This document shows, piece by piece, positions 22,585 through 31,821 of a stretch of DNA of 64,000 bases. A program made the translations under genes and the position numbers. The notes under the pieces were generated by a model that did not search any database, was not told the origin of the DNA, and worked only from the letters and a program-made list of their open reading frames with translations. How positions within the stretch are numbered: position 1 is the stretch's first letter; every line of letters begins with the position of its first letter. The stretch lies in NCBI RefSeq assembly GCF_022606295.1, contig NZ_JAHHZS010000014.1, forward strand, positions 1 to 64,000, read 5' to 3'. The DNA is from Arthrobacter bambusae. GTDB lineage: Bacteria; Actinomycetota; Actinomycetes; Actinomycetales; Micrococcaceae.

Positions 22585-23801
22585 TCCAGCGGAACAGCGG
22601 GATCCACCAGGCGGGCCACATCCACGGGTATGCGCCCCGAAATGAGCGCCTTGACGGGCTTCTGTACCCGCTGCCGGTTGACACTCATGCCCGCCACCAC
22701 CGCACCGTCCCGTAGCCAGAAGGCGAGGAAGCTGTTCTCCTCCAACGCGCCCCGGATGACGGGTACGGAACCTGCCGCGAGGGTGGGATATCCCCAGTAC
22801 TCCATCGAGACGTCGAACTGGTCCGTGTAGAAATACGGGACGACGTCCAGCATCGCGTCCTGTCCCAGCATCGCCTTGGCTGCGACCTTGCCGCCGTTGA
22901 GGGCGTTGGACCAGTGCTCGCTCCGGTGGTGATCGCCGGTGAAGGGGTGGAGGGCGTTGGCGACGTCTCCGGCCGCGAAAACGTCCGGGCTGCTGGTCCG
23001 GAGCGAAGAATCCACCACGATTCCGTTGCGGATGTCCAGCCCTGCGGCTTCGGCGAGGCTCGTATCCGGAACCACGCCGACAGCCACCACCACGAGGTCG
23101 GCAGGAAGCACTTCGCCGGAGTTGGTGACAACGGCGCTCGCCCTGCCCCCGGTGCCGGTGATCTCCGCTGCGCTCGCAGGGAGCCGGAACTGCACACCGT
23201 GCTTTTCGTGCAGGCTGCGGAAGAAGCCCCCTAGTTCGGGGCCGATGGCCGTGCTGAGCGGGACGTCTTCAAGCCCCAGCAAGGTCACGCTGTTGCCGTA
23301 GCTGCTCGCGGCTGCGGCGAGCTCCATGCCGATCCAACCCGAGCCGACCATCACCACAGTCCGGCCCCCGCCGGACAGTTCTTCCTTGAGTCGCCGGGAA
23401 TCATTGAAGGTCCGGAACGTCATGACGCCCGCAAGATCGGAAGCAAGGAGGGGAATCCGGCGCGGCTGCGCCCCGGTGGCGATCAGGAGCTTGCTGAACT
23501 TCAGCCCGGTTCCTGACTCCAGCTTCACCGTGTGGGCGGCAGGATCGGCGGTTGCGACCGCCTCGCCAAGGAGGAGTTCGACGTCGTTCTCCCCATACCA
23601 GCCGGCCGCCAGCACCGGGACGCTGTCCTCGTCGGCCTTGCCCAGGAGAAATTCCTTGGAGAGGGGAGGGCGCAGGTAGGGGAGCTCATTCTCGGCGCAG
23701 ACCACGGTGATGCGGCCCTGGAAACCTTCGGAGCGCAGGGTTTTTGCCGCCGTGGCACCGGCGAGTCCGCCGCCTGCGATAAGGATGTGTTCAGTGTCCA
23801 T
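22563..23801 (-). CDS. FAD/NAD(P)H-dependent ferredoxin-type reductase
   Basis: A 412-residue flavoprotein of the rubredoxin/ferredoxin reductase group that feeds cytochrome P450 or dioxygenase ferredoxins. It has the FAD Rossmann motif near residue 8 (ILIAGGGLAGATAAKTLRSE), the NAD(P) motif VVMVGSGWIGMELAAAAS near 150, and the second FAD motif PDVFAAGDVAN near 280. A C-terminal reductase domain follows (MEYWGYPTLAAGSVPVIRGA). No ferredoxin or oxygenase gene is adjacent. Its end overlaps the convergent cysteine desulfurase by 22 bp. A good promoter lies at 23899-23927 and overlaps the TTGACTTTAG element shared with the Cys-rich regulator. Confidence 0.87.
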   Translation of the reverse strand: MDTEHILIAGGGLAGATAAKTLRSEGFQGRITVVCAENELPYLRPPLSKEFLLGKADEDSVPVLAAGWYGENDVELLLGEAVATADPAAHTVKLESGTGLKFSKLLIATGAQPRRIPLLASDLAGVMTFRTFNDSRRLKEELSGGGRTVVMVGSGWIGMELAAAASSYGNSVTLLGLEDVPLSTAIGPELGGFFRSLHEKHGVQFRLPASAAEITGTGGRASAVVTNSGEVLPADLVVVAVGVVPDTSLAEAAGLDIRNGIVVDSSLRTSSPDVFAAGDVANALHPFTGDHHRSEHWSNALNGGKVAAKAMLGQDAMLDVVPYFYTDQFDVSMEYWGYPTLAAGSVPVIRGALEENSFLAFWLRDGAVVAGMSVNRQRVQKPVKALISGRIPVDVARLVDPAVPLDQLLSGD

Positions 23802-23895
23802 GGTGACTCGATTCGCGGGGCGTGGGCGGTTCGCGTGGCCAGGCTGCGTGTGGATGAATGAATGCGCACTCGGCCGGGATCTAAAACTGTTTATT

Positions 23896-23964
23896 TTGAC
23901 TTTAGAATCGTCCGCGACGGTGGTCAAGGCATTTTTTGAGGCGGATTCCCGCGGGCGCTAGAAT
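23896..23964. promoter_or_regulatory. Divergent promoters of the FAD reductase and mnmA
   Basis: Minus strand: TTGACC (23927-23922), 17-base spacer, TAAAGT (23904-23899), reading into the reductase. Plus strand: TTGAGG (23936-23941), 17-base spacer, TAGAAT (23959-23964), reading into mnmA. The element TTGACTTTAG (23896-23905) covers the reductase -10, so a protein bound there should repress it. Confidence 0.7.
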
Positions 23965-24025
23965 AGTTGGGCGCGCCTCGTCTCTTCCGCGCAAATCTTC
24001 CCCCCAACATCAACAGAAAGCCAGC

Positions 24026-25165
24026 ATGCGAGTTCTTGCAGCCATGAGCGGCGGAGTCGACTCCGCCGTTGCCGCCGCCCGCGCCGTCGAGGCAGGGCAC
24101 GACGTCGTTGGCGTCCACTTGGCGCTGTCCCGCATGCCCGGAACGCTGCGCACCGGGAGCCGAGGCTGCTGCACCATCGAAGACTCCCGCGATGCCTGGC
24201 GCGCGTGCGACGTCCTGGGGATTCCTTACTATGTCTGGGACTTCTCGGAGCGCTTCAAGGAAGACGTCGTCCAGGACTTCATCGATGAATATGCTGCCGG
24301 CCGCACTCCCAATCCCTGCATGCGCTGCAACGAGCGGATCAAGTTCGCCGCCCTCTTGGAGAAGGCTGTCGCCCTCGGATTCGACGCGGTCTGCACCGGC
24401 CACTACGCCAAGGTCATCCACGACGCGGACGGCAATCCCGAACTCCACCGAGCGGCCGATTGGGCCAAGGATCAAAGCTATGTCCTCGGCGTCCTGACCC
24501 ACGAGCAGCTTAAGCACTCCATGTTCCCGTTGGCGGAGACCCCCTCCAAGGCTGAGGTCCGCGCCGAGGCCGAGCGCCGCGGCCTGTCCGTGGCGAACAA
24601 GCCGGACAGCCATGACATCTGCTTCATCCCGGACGGCGATACCGCCGGCTGGCTCGCCGAGAAGATCGACATGACCACCGGCGACATCGTGGACGAGGCC
24701 GGAACCAAGGTCGGGGAACACCCCGGGGCCAACGCCTTCACCGTAGGCCAGCGCCGCGGCCTCAAGCTCGGCACCCCTGCCGCTGACGGCAAGCCGCGCT
24801 TCGTGCTGGAAATCCGGCCCAAGGAAAACAAGGTGGTTGTCGGGCCCGAAGCGCTTCTGGCCATCGACGAGATCCGTGGAATCAAGGTGTCCTGGGCAGG
24901 CGTGCCCATTGCTGAGGTTTCCACGGGCGCCGAGTTCGACTGCCACGCCCAGGTCCGCGCCCATGGTGATCCGGTTCCTGCCAAGGCTTCGGTCGTGCGG
25001 CACACCGACGACGCCGGCATCGGACGCGAAGGCCTCGTGGTGACTCTTGTCGAGCCCCTGCGCGGGGTGGCTCCCGGGCAGACAATCGTGCTGTACCAAG
25101 GCACGCGTGTTCTCGGCCAGGCAACCATCGACGCCGCCCGTTCCCTGCAGCGCGCGGAACTCTAG
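24026..25165 (+). CDS. mnmA: tRNA 2-thiouridylase
   Basis: A 379-residue enzyme that thiolates uridine-34 of Lys, Glu and Gln tRNAs. The ATP-PP loop SGGVDS is at 8-13. The two catalytic cysteines are in [12 protein letters not shown] (near 95) and [12 protein letters not shown] (near 197). The C-terminal beta-barrel holds [16 protein letters not shown]. Sulfur comes from a cysteine desulfurase, here probably the enzyme at 21316. The start is set by the family's N-terminus; only CAGAAAG lies upstream. The promoter at 23936-23964 gives a leader of about 55 bases. Confidence 0.95.
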   Translation: MRVLAAMSGGVDSAVAAARAVEAGHDVVGVHLALSRMPGTLRTGSRGCCTIEDSRDAWRACDVLGIPYYVWDFSERFKEDVVQDFIDEYAAGRTPNPCMRCNERIKFAALLEKAVALGFDAVCTGHYAKVIHDADGNPELHRAADWAKDQSYVLGVLTHEQLKHSMFPLAETPSKAEVRAEAERRGLSVANKPDSHDICFIPDGDTAGWLAEKIDMTTGDIVDEAGTKVGEHPGANAFTVGQRRGLKLGTPAADGKPRFVLEIRPKENKVVVGPEALLAIDEIRGIKVSWAGVPIAEVSTGAEFDCHAQVRAHGDPVPAKASVVRHTDDAGIGREGLVVTLVEPLRGVAPGQTIVLYQGTRVLGQATIDAARSLQRAEL

Positions 25166-25208
25166 GGCCGCGAATTCCGGCGACTTTCCCGGGGGAGCAC
25201 CGGCAATA

Positions 25209-25224
25209 TTGTTAGCGCTAACAA
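25209..25224. promoter_or_regulatory. LacI-family operator upstream of the peptide transporter
   Basis: TTGTTAGCGCTAACAA is a perfect 16-bp palindrome with the central CG step typical of LacI/GalR-family operators. It lies about 200 bp before the substrate-binding protein start. No LacI-family gene is in the window, so a regulator elsewhere is expected to act here. Confidence 0.75.
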
Positions 25225-25294
25225 GTGCGCTTCTCGACACTGGAAGCGCCCTGACGTGGCCCGCGTAGCCGACTTCGAGCCAAAAGAAAAGTAA

Positions 25295-25318
25295 ATTTTG
25301 TGTCTCAACTCACAAAAT
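25295..25318. promoter_or_regulatory. Inverted repeat upstream of the transporter operon
   Basis: ATTTTGTG (25295-25302) and CACAAAAT (25311-25318) form a perfect inverted repeat around eight bases, in an AT-rich stretch about 110 bp before the first transporter gene. It could be a second operator or a leader hairpin. Confidence 0.4.
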
Positions 25319-25427
25319 CAAACGTTTCACCAAAAATGCTTCTGATTGAATCGTGGAGTCAGGAGTATGTGCTCCGAGAAAATTACCCACGGCGGTTCGC
25401 CGTATCCATCGAACAGAAAGTTCACTG

Positions 25428-27056
25428 ATGGCATTGAACAAAAAAGCCTTGCGCAGCGTTATCGCGTTCGCGGGCATCTCCGTATTCGCTCTGACGGCCT
25501 GCACGGGCCCGGCGGGCGGCGGCGGTTCAGCATCTTCAGCTGCAAGCGGCCCGATCGCTTATGGCACCACCGACAAGGTGACCGCGCTCGACCCTGCAGG
25601 CTCGTATGACAACGGTTCCTTCATGGTGATGAACCAGGTCTATTCCTTCCTCCTCAACTCGAAGCCAGGAAGCGCGGACCCGGTTCCGGACCTGGCAGCG
25701 TCGGCGTCGTTCACGTCGCCAACCGAGTACACCGTGAAGATGAAGCCCGGACTGAAGTGGGCCAACGGCCATACGCTGGACTCCACGGACGTCAAGTTCT
25801 CCTTCGACCGGCAGCTCAAGATCAACGACCCCGCTGGTCCTGCTAGCCTGCTCGAAAACCTGGACAGCGTCAGCGCCCCTGACCCCAGCACTGTCGTTTT
25901 CAAGCTGAAGCTCGCCAACGACCAGACGTTCCCGCAGATCCTCAGCAGCCCGGCCGCGCCGATCGTGGACCACCAGGTCTTCCCGGCCGACAAGCTGCTT
26001 TCCGATGACGACATCATCAAGGCCAAGGCGTTCTATGGCCAGTACACGATCGACAGCTACAAGAAGAACGAGCTCATCAGCCTGAAGGCATACCCTGACT
26101 ACCAGGGTGTCCTGGGCAAGCCGGCCAATGACGCCGCCACGATCAAGTACTACGCCGAGCCGACCAACATGAAGCTGGACATCCAGCAGGGCAACATCGA
26201 CGTTGCAAACCGGAGCCTCAGCGCCACCGACGTCGACGACCTCAAGAAGGACTCGAAGGTCAAGGTCAACGTTGGTCCCGGCGGCGAGATCCGCTACATC
26301 ACGTTCAACTTCAACACCATGCCGTTCGGCGCCAAGGCACCCGATGCCGACCCGGCCAAGGCACTTGCCGTGCGCCAGGCAATCGCCAACCTCGTTGACC
26401 GCCAGGCCATCGCGGACCAGGTCTACAAGGGCACCTACCTGCCGCTGTACTCCAACGTCCCCAGCGGATTCCTGGGCGCCAACGAGTCGTTCAAGGACGC
26501 TTACGGTGACAACGGAAAGCCGAGCCTGGACAAAGCCAAGAAGGTCCTTTCCGACGCCGGCGTCAAGGACGTCGTCACCCTGAACCTCCAGTACAACCCG
26601 GACCACTACGGCAAGTCCTCGGGCGACGAGTACGCCATGATCAAGGACCAGCTGGAAAAGTCGGGCCTCTTCAAGGTCAACCTGCAGTCCACCGAATGGG
26701 TGACCTACAGCAAAGCCAGCCGTGCCGACGAGTACCCGCTGTTCCAGTTCGGTTGGTTCCCTGACTTCAGCGACCCGGACAACTACCTGACCCCGTTCTT
26801 CCCGAACGGCGGCTTCTTGAAGAACCACTTCAACGACCCTGCCGTGACAGACCTCATCAATAAGCAGCTGACCACCACGGACAAGTCGGCTCGCGAATCC
26901 ACCATCAAGGACGCCCAGAACGCTTTGGCAAAGGACATTTCCACTTTGCCGCTGCTCCAGGGTGCCCAGGTTGCCATCTCGGCACAGGGCGTGAACGGCG
27001 TCGACAAGACGCTTGACGCTTCCTTCAAGTTCCGATTGGGAACTATTTCAAAGTAA
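25428..27056 (+). CDS. Peptide ABC transporter substrate-binding lipoprotein (family 5)
   Basis: A 542-residue extracellular solute receptor. A lipoprotein signal ends in ALTAC with Cys25 as the lipid-anchored residue. The SBP family 5 pattern is clear: the ligand domain has VKMKPGLKWANGHTLDSTDV then KFSFDR, and further on AVRQAIANLVDRQAIADQVY and FQFGWFPDFSDPDNYLTPFF. This family binds di- and oligopeptides, and sometimes nickel or sugars. It heads a four-gene operon with two permeases and a double ATPase. CAGAAAG is the only ribosome-like site. The hairpin after it may keep receptor output above that of the permeases. Confidence 0.92.
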   Translation: MALNKKALRSVIAFAGISVFALTACTGPAGGGGSASSAASGPIAYGTTDKVTALDPAGSYDNGSFMVMNQVYSFLLNSKPGSADPVPDLAASASFTSPTEYTVKMKPGLKWANGHTLDSTDVKFSFDRQLKINDPAGPASLLENLDSVSAPDPSTVVFKLKLANDQTFPQILSSPAAPIVDHQVFPADKLLSDDDIIKAKAFYGQYTIDSYKKNELISLKAYPDYQGVLGKPANDAATIKYYAEPTNMKLDIQQGNIDVANRSLSATDVDDLKKDSKVKVNVGPGGEIRYITFNFNTMPFGAKAPDADPAKALAVRQAIANLVDRQAIADQVYKGTYLPLYSNVPSGFLGANESFKDAYGDNGKPSLDKAKKVLSDAGVKDVVTLNLQYNPDHYGKSSGDEYAMIKDQLEKSGLFKVNLQSTEWVTYSKASRADEYPLFQFGWFPDFSDPDNYLTPFFPNGGFLKNHFNDPAVTDLINKQLTTTDKSARESTIKDAQNALAKDISTLPLLQGAQVAISAQGVNGVDKTLDASFKFRLGTISK

Positions 27057-27067
27057 GCAGCCGGTAG

Positions 27068-27102
27068 GGGGAGGCGGGTGCCAACAGGTGCTTTGCCTCC
27101 CC
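27068..27102 (+). terminator. Hairpin between receptor and first permease gene
   Basis: GGGGAGGC (27068-27075) pairs with GCCTCCCC (27095-27102), followed by TTATTG. It is probably a partial terminator or RNA-stabilising stem inside the operon. Confidence 0.5.
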
Positions 27103-27171
27103 TTATTGCTGATTGCCTCACATTTTGAGCAAAACCCCGCGCGATCCGCGGGCAATGACCTTTAGGTAGCA

Positions 27172-28260
27172 ATGACAACACTTATAGAGGTGCCCGACGT
27201 CGAACCGGACGCGGTCGCTCCCAAGAGTAAATCAGCGGGCGGGGGTCTGGGCAGGTACATCGTGGTCAGGTTCTTCCTGATCATTCCCACGATCTTCATC
27301 CTCGTGACCTTGGTTTTCTTCCTCATGCGGGTCATCGGAGACCCCATTACCGCAGCCCAGGGCGGCCGGCTTCCTCCGGATGTCCTGGCGCAGAGAATCC
27401 ACGACGCCGGTTACGACCGGCCGATCATCGTCCAGTACTTCGAATACCTCGGCCAGCTGGTCACAGGCAACTTCGGCACTACCATCACCGACCGGCGCCC
27501 CGTCGTCGAAATGCTGTCGACCTTCGGCGCGGCCACCCTCGAGCTGTCGATCAATGCGCTGATCGTGGCGCTCGCAGTCGGCATCCCGCTGGGCATGATC
27601 GCCGCTCAACGGCGCGACAGGGCGACTGACGCTTTCCTGCGCTGCTTTGCGATCCTCTGCTACGCCACCCCGGTGTTCTTCTCCGGACTCCTGCTCAAGC
27701 TGACGTTCTCCGTTTGGCTCGGCTGGCTCCCCGTGGCCGGGCGTGTGTCCACCCGAACCGAGCTGGCCATGGGCCAATTGGCCGCCCCCACCGGCATCTA
27801 TTGGCTTGACGCCCTCCGCAGCGGCAATTTCAACGCACTCGGCGACGTCGTGTCGCACGCCGTGCTTCCTGCTGTTGCCCTCGGTCTGCTGACCGCCGGC
27901 GTCTTCCTGCGCCTCGTCCGGACCAACGTCATCGGCACGCTGGGCAAGGACTACGTCGAAGCCGGCCGTTCCCGTGGCGTCAGCGAGTTCCGCCTCGTGA
28001 CCAAGCACGCCTACAAGCCGGCGCTGATCCCCATCATCACCGTCATGGGCCTGCAGATCGCCCTGATGCTCGGCGGAGCCGTGCTCACAGAGACTACCTT
28101 CGAATGGAAGGGCCTTGGCTACCAGCTGGTCCAATACCTGAATGCGAGGGACTTCGTCGCGGTCCAGGGCATCGTGGTGCTGCTGGCCGTCATCGTCGCA
28201 TTCACCAACTTCGTCGTGGACGTCGTCGCCGCGCTGATCGACCCGCGAGTGAGGTACTGA
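27172..28260 (+). CDS. Peptide ABC transporter permease, DppB type
   Basis: A 362-residue inner-membrane permease. After a polar N-terminus it has GRYIVVRFFLIIPTIFILVT, then VFFLMRVIGDPI, the typical first helix of DppB proteins. The EAA loop that contacts the ATPase is near residue 265 (YVEAGRSRGVSEFRLVTKHA), followed by LIPIITVMGLQIALMLGGAV. Six helices are expected. It is the second gene of the operon, and its stop is one base before the next start. The ribosome site is weak (TTAGGTAGCA). Confidence 0.92.
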   Translation: MTTLIEVPDVEPDAVAPKSKSAGGGLGRYIVVRFFLIIPTIFILVTLVFFLMRVIGDPITAAQGGRLPPDVLAQRIHDAGYDRPIIVQYFEYLGQLVTGNFGTTITDRRPVVEMLSTFGAATLELSINALIVALAVGIPLGMIAAQRRDRATDAFLRCFAILCYATPVFFSGLLLKLTFSVWLGWLPVAGRVSTRTELAMGQLAAPTGIYWLDALRSGNFNALGDVVSHAVLPAVALGLLTAGVFLRLVRTNVIGTLGKDYVEAGRSRGVSEFRLVTKHAYKPALIPIITVMGLQIALMLGGAVLTETTFEWKGLGYQLVQYLNARDFVAVQGIVVLLAVIVAFTNFVVDVVAALIDPRVRY

Positions 28261-28261
28261 C

Positions 28262-29296
28262 ATGAGCACTGCAACAATTTCAGGACGAAAGAAGTCCTTC
28301 CTGTCTGGACTTCCCGTCATTTCCCACGTCAACAAGAGCGTTGGCCTCCAGCGGGGCATGCTCATCACAGGGCTTGTGCTGACCGGGCTCTTCCTTCTCT
28401 CGACCGTGCTTGCGCCGTTCATCGCACCGTACGGCTATTCCCAACTAAGTGACGCTTCCGGCTCGTTCCCCACCCAGGAGGCCCCCAGCAGCAAGCACCT
28501 GCTCGGCACCACGGTGGGCGGCTATGACGTTCTTTCCCGCGTCCTATGGGGTTCACAGACCGCGGTGACCGTGATCGTCGTCGCCGTGGCGATGTCCATC
28601 TTCCTCGGCGTGGCGCTGGGCCTGCTCAGTGGTTACTTCGGCGGCTGGCTGGACCGGGTGCTGGTAGTCATCGCCGATGCCATCTACGCCTTTCCTTCCC
28701 TGCTCCTGGCGATCGTCATGTCGATCGTCATCAGCCGTGGCCAGTCGAGCTTCTGGGGCGGCATCCTCGCCTGCGCCTTCTCGATCACCGTGGTGTTCGT
28801 TCCGCAGTATTTCCGCGTGATCCGGGCCGAGACCATCAGGCTCAAGGCCGAGCCGTTCGTGGAATCGGCCATGGTCCTGGGTGCTTCCAGCTTCCGGATC
28901 ATCACCCGGCACATCTTCAAGAACGCCACCCGGACGCTTCCGCTGATGTTCACCCTGAACGCCTCCGAAGCGATCCTGACCCTGGCCGGCCTCGGCTTCC
29001 TGGGCTTCGGCATCGAACCGTCCTCAGCCGCAGAGTGGGGCTTCGACCTCAACAAGGCCATGGCAGACGCGTCCTCCGGCATTTGGTGGACGGGCGTCTT
29101 CCCGGGTATCGCGATCGTCCTCACGGTGCTGGGGCTGACCCTGGTCGGCGAGAGCATCAACGATCTCAACGATCCCCGGCTACGTGGTCGCAAGCGTGCT
29201 GGAGGCAAGGCCTCCCGCTCGAAGGCCACGGCAGGAACCGACGGCAAGAACACAGGGGCCACCACCACTCCTGAACCAGAAGCAGGTAAGGCATGA
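28262..29296 (+). CDS. Peptide ABC transporter permease, DppC type
   Basis: A 344-residue partner permease. It has the DppC N-terminal helix (GMLITGLVLTGLFLLSTVLA then PFIAPYGYSQ) and the loop HLLGTTVGGYDVLSRVLWGS, which is characteristic of this subunit. The EAA loop FVESAMVLGASSFRIITRHI is followed by ASEAILTLAGLGFLGFGIEP. The C-terminus carries an unusual Lys/Ala/Thr-rich tail of about 40 residues (RSKATAGTDGKNTGATTTPE). It starts one base after the DppB stop, and its own stop overlaps the ATPase start by 4 bases. Confidence 0.92.
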   Translation: MSTATISGRKKSFLSGLPVISHVNKSVGLQRGMLITGLVLTGLFLLSTVLAPFIAPYGYSQLSDASGSFPTQEAPSSKHLLGTTVGGYDVLSRVLWGSQTAVTVIVVAVAMSIFLGVALGLLSGYFGGWLDRVLVVIADAIYAFPSLLLAIVMSIVISRGQSSFWGGILACAFSITVVFVPQYFRVIRAETIRLKAEPFVESAMVLGASSFRIITRHIFKNATRTLPLMFTLNASEAILTLAGLGFLGFGIEPSSAAEWGFDLNKAMADASSGIWWTGVFPGIAIVLTVLGLTLVGESINDLNDPRLRGRKRAGGKASRSKATAGTDGKNTGATTTPEPEAGKA

Positions 29297-31002
29297 CCAC
29301 CAACATCGGCAACATTTCGGACCAGCCGCTGCAATCCGGCCAGCCGGTCCTGGACATCGAACGGCTCAAAGTCACCTTTGCCACGGACAGCGGCGACGTC
29401 TACGCGGTCAAGGACGTCAGCCTCGAGGTCAAAGCCGGCGAAGTCGTGGCGATCGTGGGGGAGTCGGGTTCCGGCAAGACTGTTACGGCCAAGACCATCC
29501 TCGGCTTGCTCCCGGAGACAGCCATCAGCTCCGGAGCCGTACTGATCAACGGCAACAACGTCATCAGCGTCAGCGCGTCCAAACTGCGCAAGATCCGCGG
29601 CCGCGACGTAGCCATGGTCTTCCAGGAGCCGTCAACGGCCCTGAACCCGGTGTTCACGGTCGGCTGGCAGATCGCCGAAGGCATTCGGGCCCATGCCTCG
29701 GACGGACACCGCATCTCGGCCAGGGAAGCCAAGAAGCGGGCTACCGAAGCCCTGCGCAAGGTAGGCATCCCCGATCCGGAGACCCGCGTCAACTACTATC
29801 CCCACCAGCTTTCGGGTGGGCAGAAGCAACGCGTGGTCATCGCTGCCGCGCTTGCCTTGAACCCGGGTTTGATCGTGGCGGACGAGCCGACGACCGCCCT
29901 GGACGTCACGGTCCAGGCCGAAATCCTTCAGTTGCTCCGGGACCTGCGGGACAAGTACGGCACCTCGATTGTCCTCATCACCCACAACATGGGTGTCGTG
30001 GCCGACCTGGCGGACCGCGTCGTGGTCATGTATCAAGGTGACGTCGTGGAAGAGGCTACTTCCAGGGTGCTCTTCGCGGAGCCCAAACAGGACTACACCA
30101 AGAAGCTGCTGGCCGCCGTGCCGCACCTCGGCCGCAACTCAGCGTCCGAAGGGGCCACTGAGCGCCTGCACCAAGGCGGAAAGGTCCTGGTTGAGGCAAA
30201 GAACCTCACCATCGAGTATCCAGGCCGCCTCGGCAAGCCTGGGTTCAAGGCCGTGGACAACGTCAGCTTCACGGTCTCTGAGAACGAGGTCTTCGGCCTG
30301 GTTGGCGAGTCCGGTTCCGGCAAGTCCACGATCGGCCGGGCCATCGCGGGCCTCAACAGGGCAACCGGCGGCAGCCTCAAGGTGCTTGGTTACGAAATGC
30401 TGGGCTTCAAGGAGCACACGTTCAAGCCGCTGCGCAAGGACATCGGCTTCGTCTTCCAGGACCCGGCCGCCTCGTTCAACCCGCACCTGACCATTGGTGA
30501 GTGCGTGGCGGAACCGCTGCTCATCCATACCCACCCCAGCCCGGCTCAAGCACGCCTGCGCGTGGCGCAGTTGCTCGAATCGGTGCAGCTGCCGGCGTCG
30601 TACGCTGAACGCTTCCCGCATGAGCTCTCCGGCGGGCAGCGCCAGCGTGCTTCGCTGGCGCGTTCGCTCGCGCTCAACCCGCGCCTCCTGATCGCCGACG
30701 AGCCGACCTCGGCCCTCGACGTGTCCGTGCAGGCAAAGGTCCTGGAACTGTTCAAGGACATCCAGGAAGAGTTCGGTTTTGCCGCGCTGTTCATCAGCCA
30801 CGACCTCGCCGTCGTGGACATCCTCTCCCATTGGGTCGGCGTGTTGTACAAGGGCAAGCTCGTGGAACAAGGGATCGGCAGCCAGATCATGGGCAGTCCC
30901 CAGCACGACTACACCCGTAGGCTGATCGCCTCGCTGCCGGTGCCGGATCCTGACGAACAGGCCCGACGCCGGGAAGAGAACCGCGAGCTGCTGGGCATCT
31001 AG
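29293..31002 (+). CDS. Peptide ABC transporter, fused double ATP-binding protein
   Basis: A 569-residue protein with two nucleotide-binding domains in one chain, replacing separate DppD and DppF. Domain 1 has Walker A GESGSGKT at 56-63, signature LSGGQKQRV and Walker [15 protein letters not shown]. Domain 2 has GESGSGKS at 338-345, signature [14 protein letters not shown] and Walker [14 protein letters not shown]. Each has the oligopeptide-type C-terminal segment ([14 protein letters not shown] and [14 protein letters not shown]). Both look catalytically complete. The ATGA overlap with the upstream permease gives translational coupling. A strong terminator ends the operon. Confidence 0.94.
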   Translation: MTTNIGNISDQPLQSGQPVLDIERLKVTFATDSGDVYAVKDVSLEVKAGEVVAIVGESGSGKTVTAKTILGLLPETAISSGAVLINGNNVISVSASKLRKIRGRDVAMVFQEPSTALNPVFTVGWQIAEGIRAHASDGHRISAREAKKRATEALRKVGIPDPETRVNYYPHQLSGGQKQRVVIAAALALNPGLIVADEPTTALDVTVQAEILQLLRDLRDKYGTSIVLITHNMGVVADLADRVVVMYQGDVVEEATSRVLFAEPKQDYTKKLLAAVPHLGRNSASEGATERLHQGGKVLVEAKNLTIEYPGRLGKPGFKAVDNVSFTVSENEVFGLVGESGSGKSTIGRAIAGLNRATGGSLKVLGYEMLGFKEHTFKPLRKDIGFVFQDPAASFNPHLTIGECVAEPLLIHTHPSPAQARLRVAQLLESVQLPASYAERFPHELSGGQRQRASLARSLALNPRLLIADEPTSALDVSVQAKVLELFKDIQEEFGFAALFISHDLAVVDILSHWVGVLYKGKLVEQGIGSQIMGSPQHDYTRRLIASLPVPDPDEQARRREENRELLGI

Positions 31003-31028
31003 CCCGCCATCGAAGCGGTGATCCACAA

Positions 31029-31075
31029 GAACGGACATGCCCGCCCTTCTCCACGAAGGGCGGGCATGTCCGTTC
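31029..31075. terminator. Bidirectional terminator after the transporter operon
   Basis: A perfect 20-bp stem (31029-31048 with 31056-31075), starting GAACGGACATGC, with a seven-base loop, between two convergent genes. Confidence 0.85.
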
Positions 31076-31083
31076 CGTCTGGG

Positions 31084-31743
31084 CTATTCGGACACAATGC
31101 TGATGTTGAAGAGTTTGTCCTTCGGCTGGCGCATGAAGATCCGGAGCCACAGCGGCATCCACATTTCAAGGCCGCGGGCGACGTCGAGCCCGCCCAAGTC
31201 GTGGATGTGCTCCGGAATCCAACCGAACTCCCGCAGGAGCCCGACGACGGTGGCTTTCGCGTCCTCGTCGTTCCCCGCCACGAAGACGTCATGGGCACCA
31301 TCGGCAAGCCTGAGCGGATCAACCATCAGCGGAGCAGTCAAAGTGTTGAGGGTCTTGACCACACGGGCCTCGGGGAAGGAACGCTGGATGGTCTCGGCAA
31401 TGCTGTCGGTATTGCAGACGGAGAGCGACGGCGGGAACCCCGCGGAAAAGTCCAGCGGATTGGATACGTCCACCAGGACCTTGCCGGCCAGGTTCGCGGC
31501 CCCGGCCTCGCTCAATGCTGCGAGCGAGACCGTGCCCGGGGTCGCGTTGACCACGATTTCCGCGATGCCGGCCGCCTGGGCGAAGGAACCGGAACTCGCT
31601 CCCGGCCCTGCCTGCGCAGCCCACTCCGTACCCTTGGGATTGCCGGCCTCCCGGGAACCCATCATGACCTCGTGGCCGACCTCCACCAATTTGCTTGCCA
31701 GGGCATGCCCTACCATTCCGGTGCCAAGAACTGCGATTTTCAT
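31084..31743 (-). CDS. NADPH-dependent F420 reductase-like protein
   Basis: A 219-residue Rossmann protein. The nucleotide site MKIAVLGTGMVGHALASKLV is at the N-terminus, followed by VMMGSREAGNPKG, where Ser-Arg is the usual NADP-selecting pair. Later motifs are IVVNATPGTVSLAALSEAG, VLVDVSNPLDF and VKTLNTLTAPLMVDP. This fits the family that includes the F420:NADP oxidoreductase FNO and many uncharacterised NADP-binding proteins. Whether it really uses F420 cannot be told here. AAGGAGA is seven bases before the ATG. It is divergent from the chorismate mutase gene. Confidence 0.82.
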   Translation of the reverse strand: MKIAVLGTGMVGHALASKLVEVGHEVMMGSREAGNPKGTEWAAQAGPGASSGSFAQAAGIAEIVVNATPGTVSLAALSEAGAANLAGKVLVDVSNPLDFSAGFPPSLSVCNTDSIAETIQRSFPEARVVKTLNTLTAPLMVDPLRLADGAHDVFVAGNDEDAKATVVGLLREFGWIPEHIHDLGGLDVARGLEMWMPLWLRIFMRQPKDKLFNISIVSE

Positions 31744-31821
31744 GCGTGCTCTCCTTATCATCGGCGTGGACATGCCCATTCTGCCCCTCAAGGCCCGGCC
31801 GGCACACCCTAGACTGGAGGA

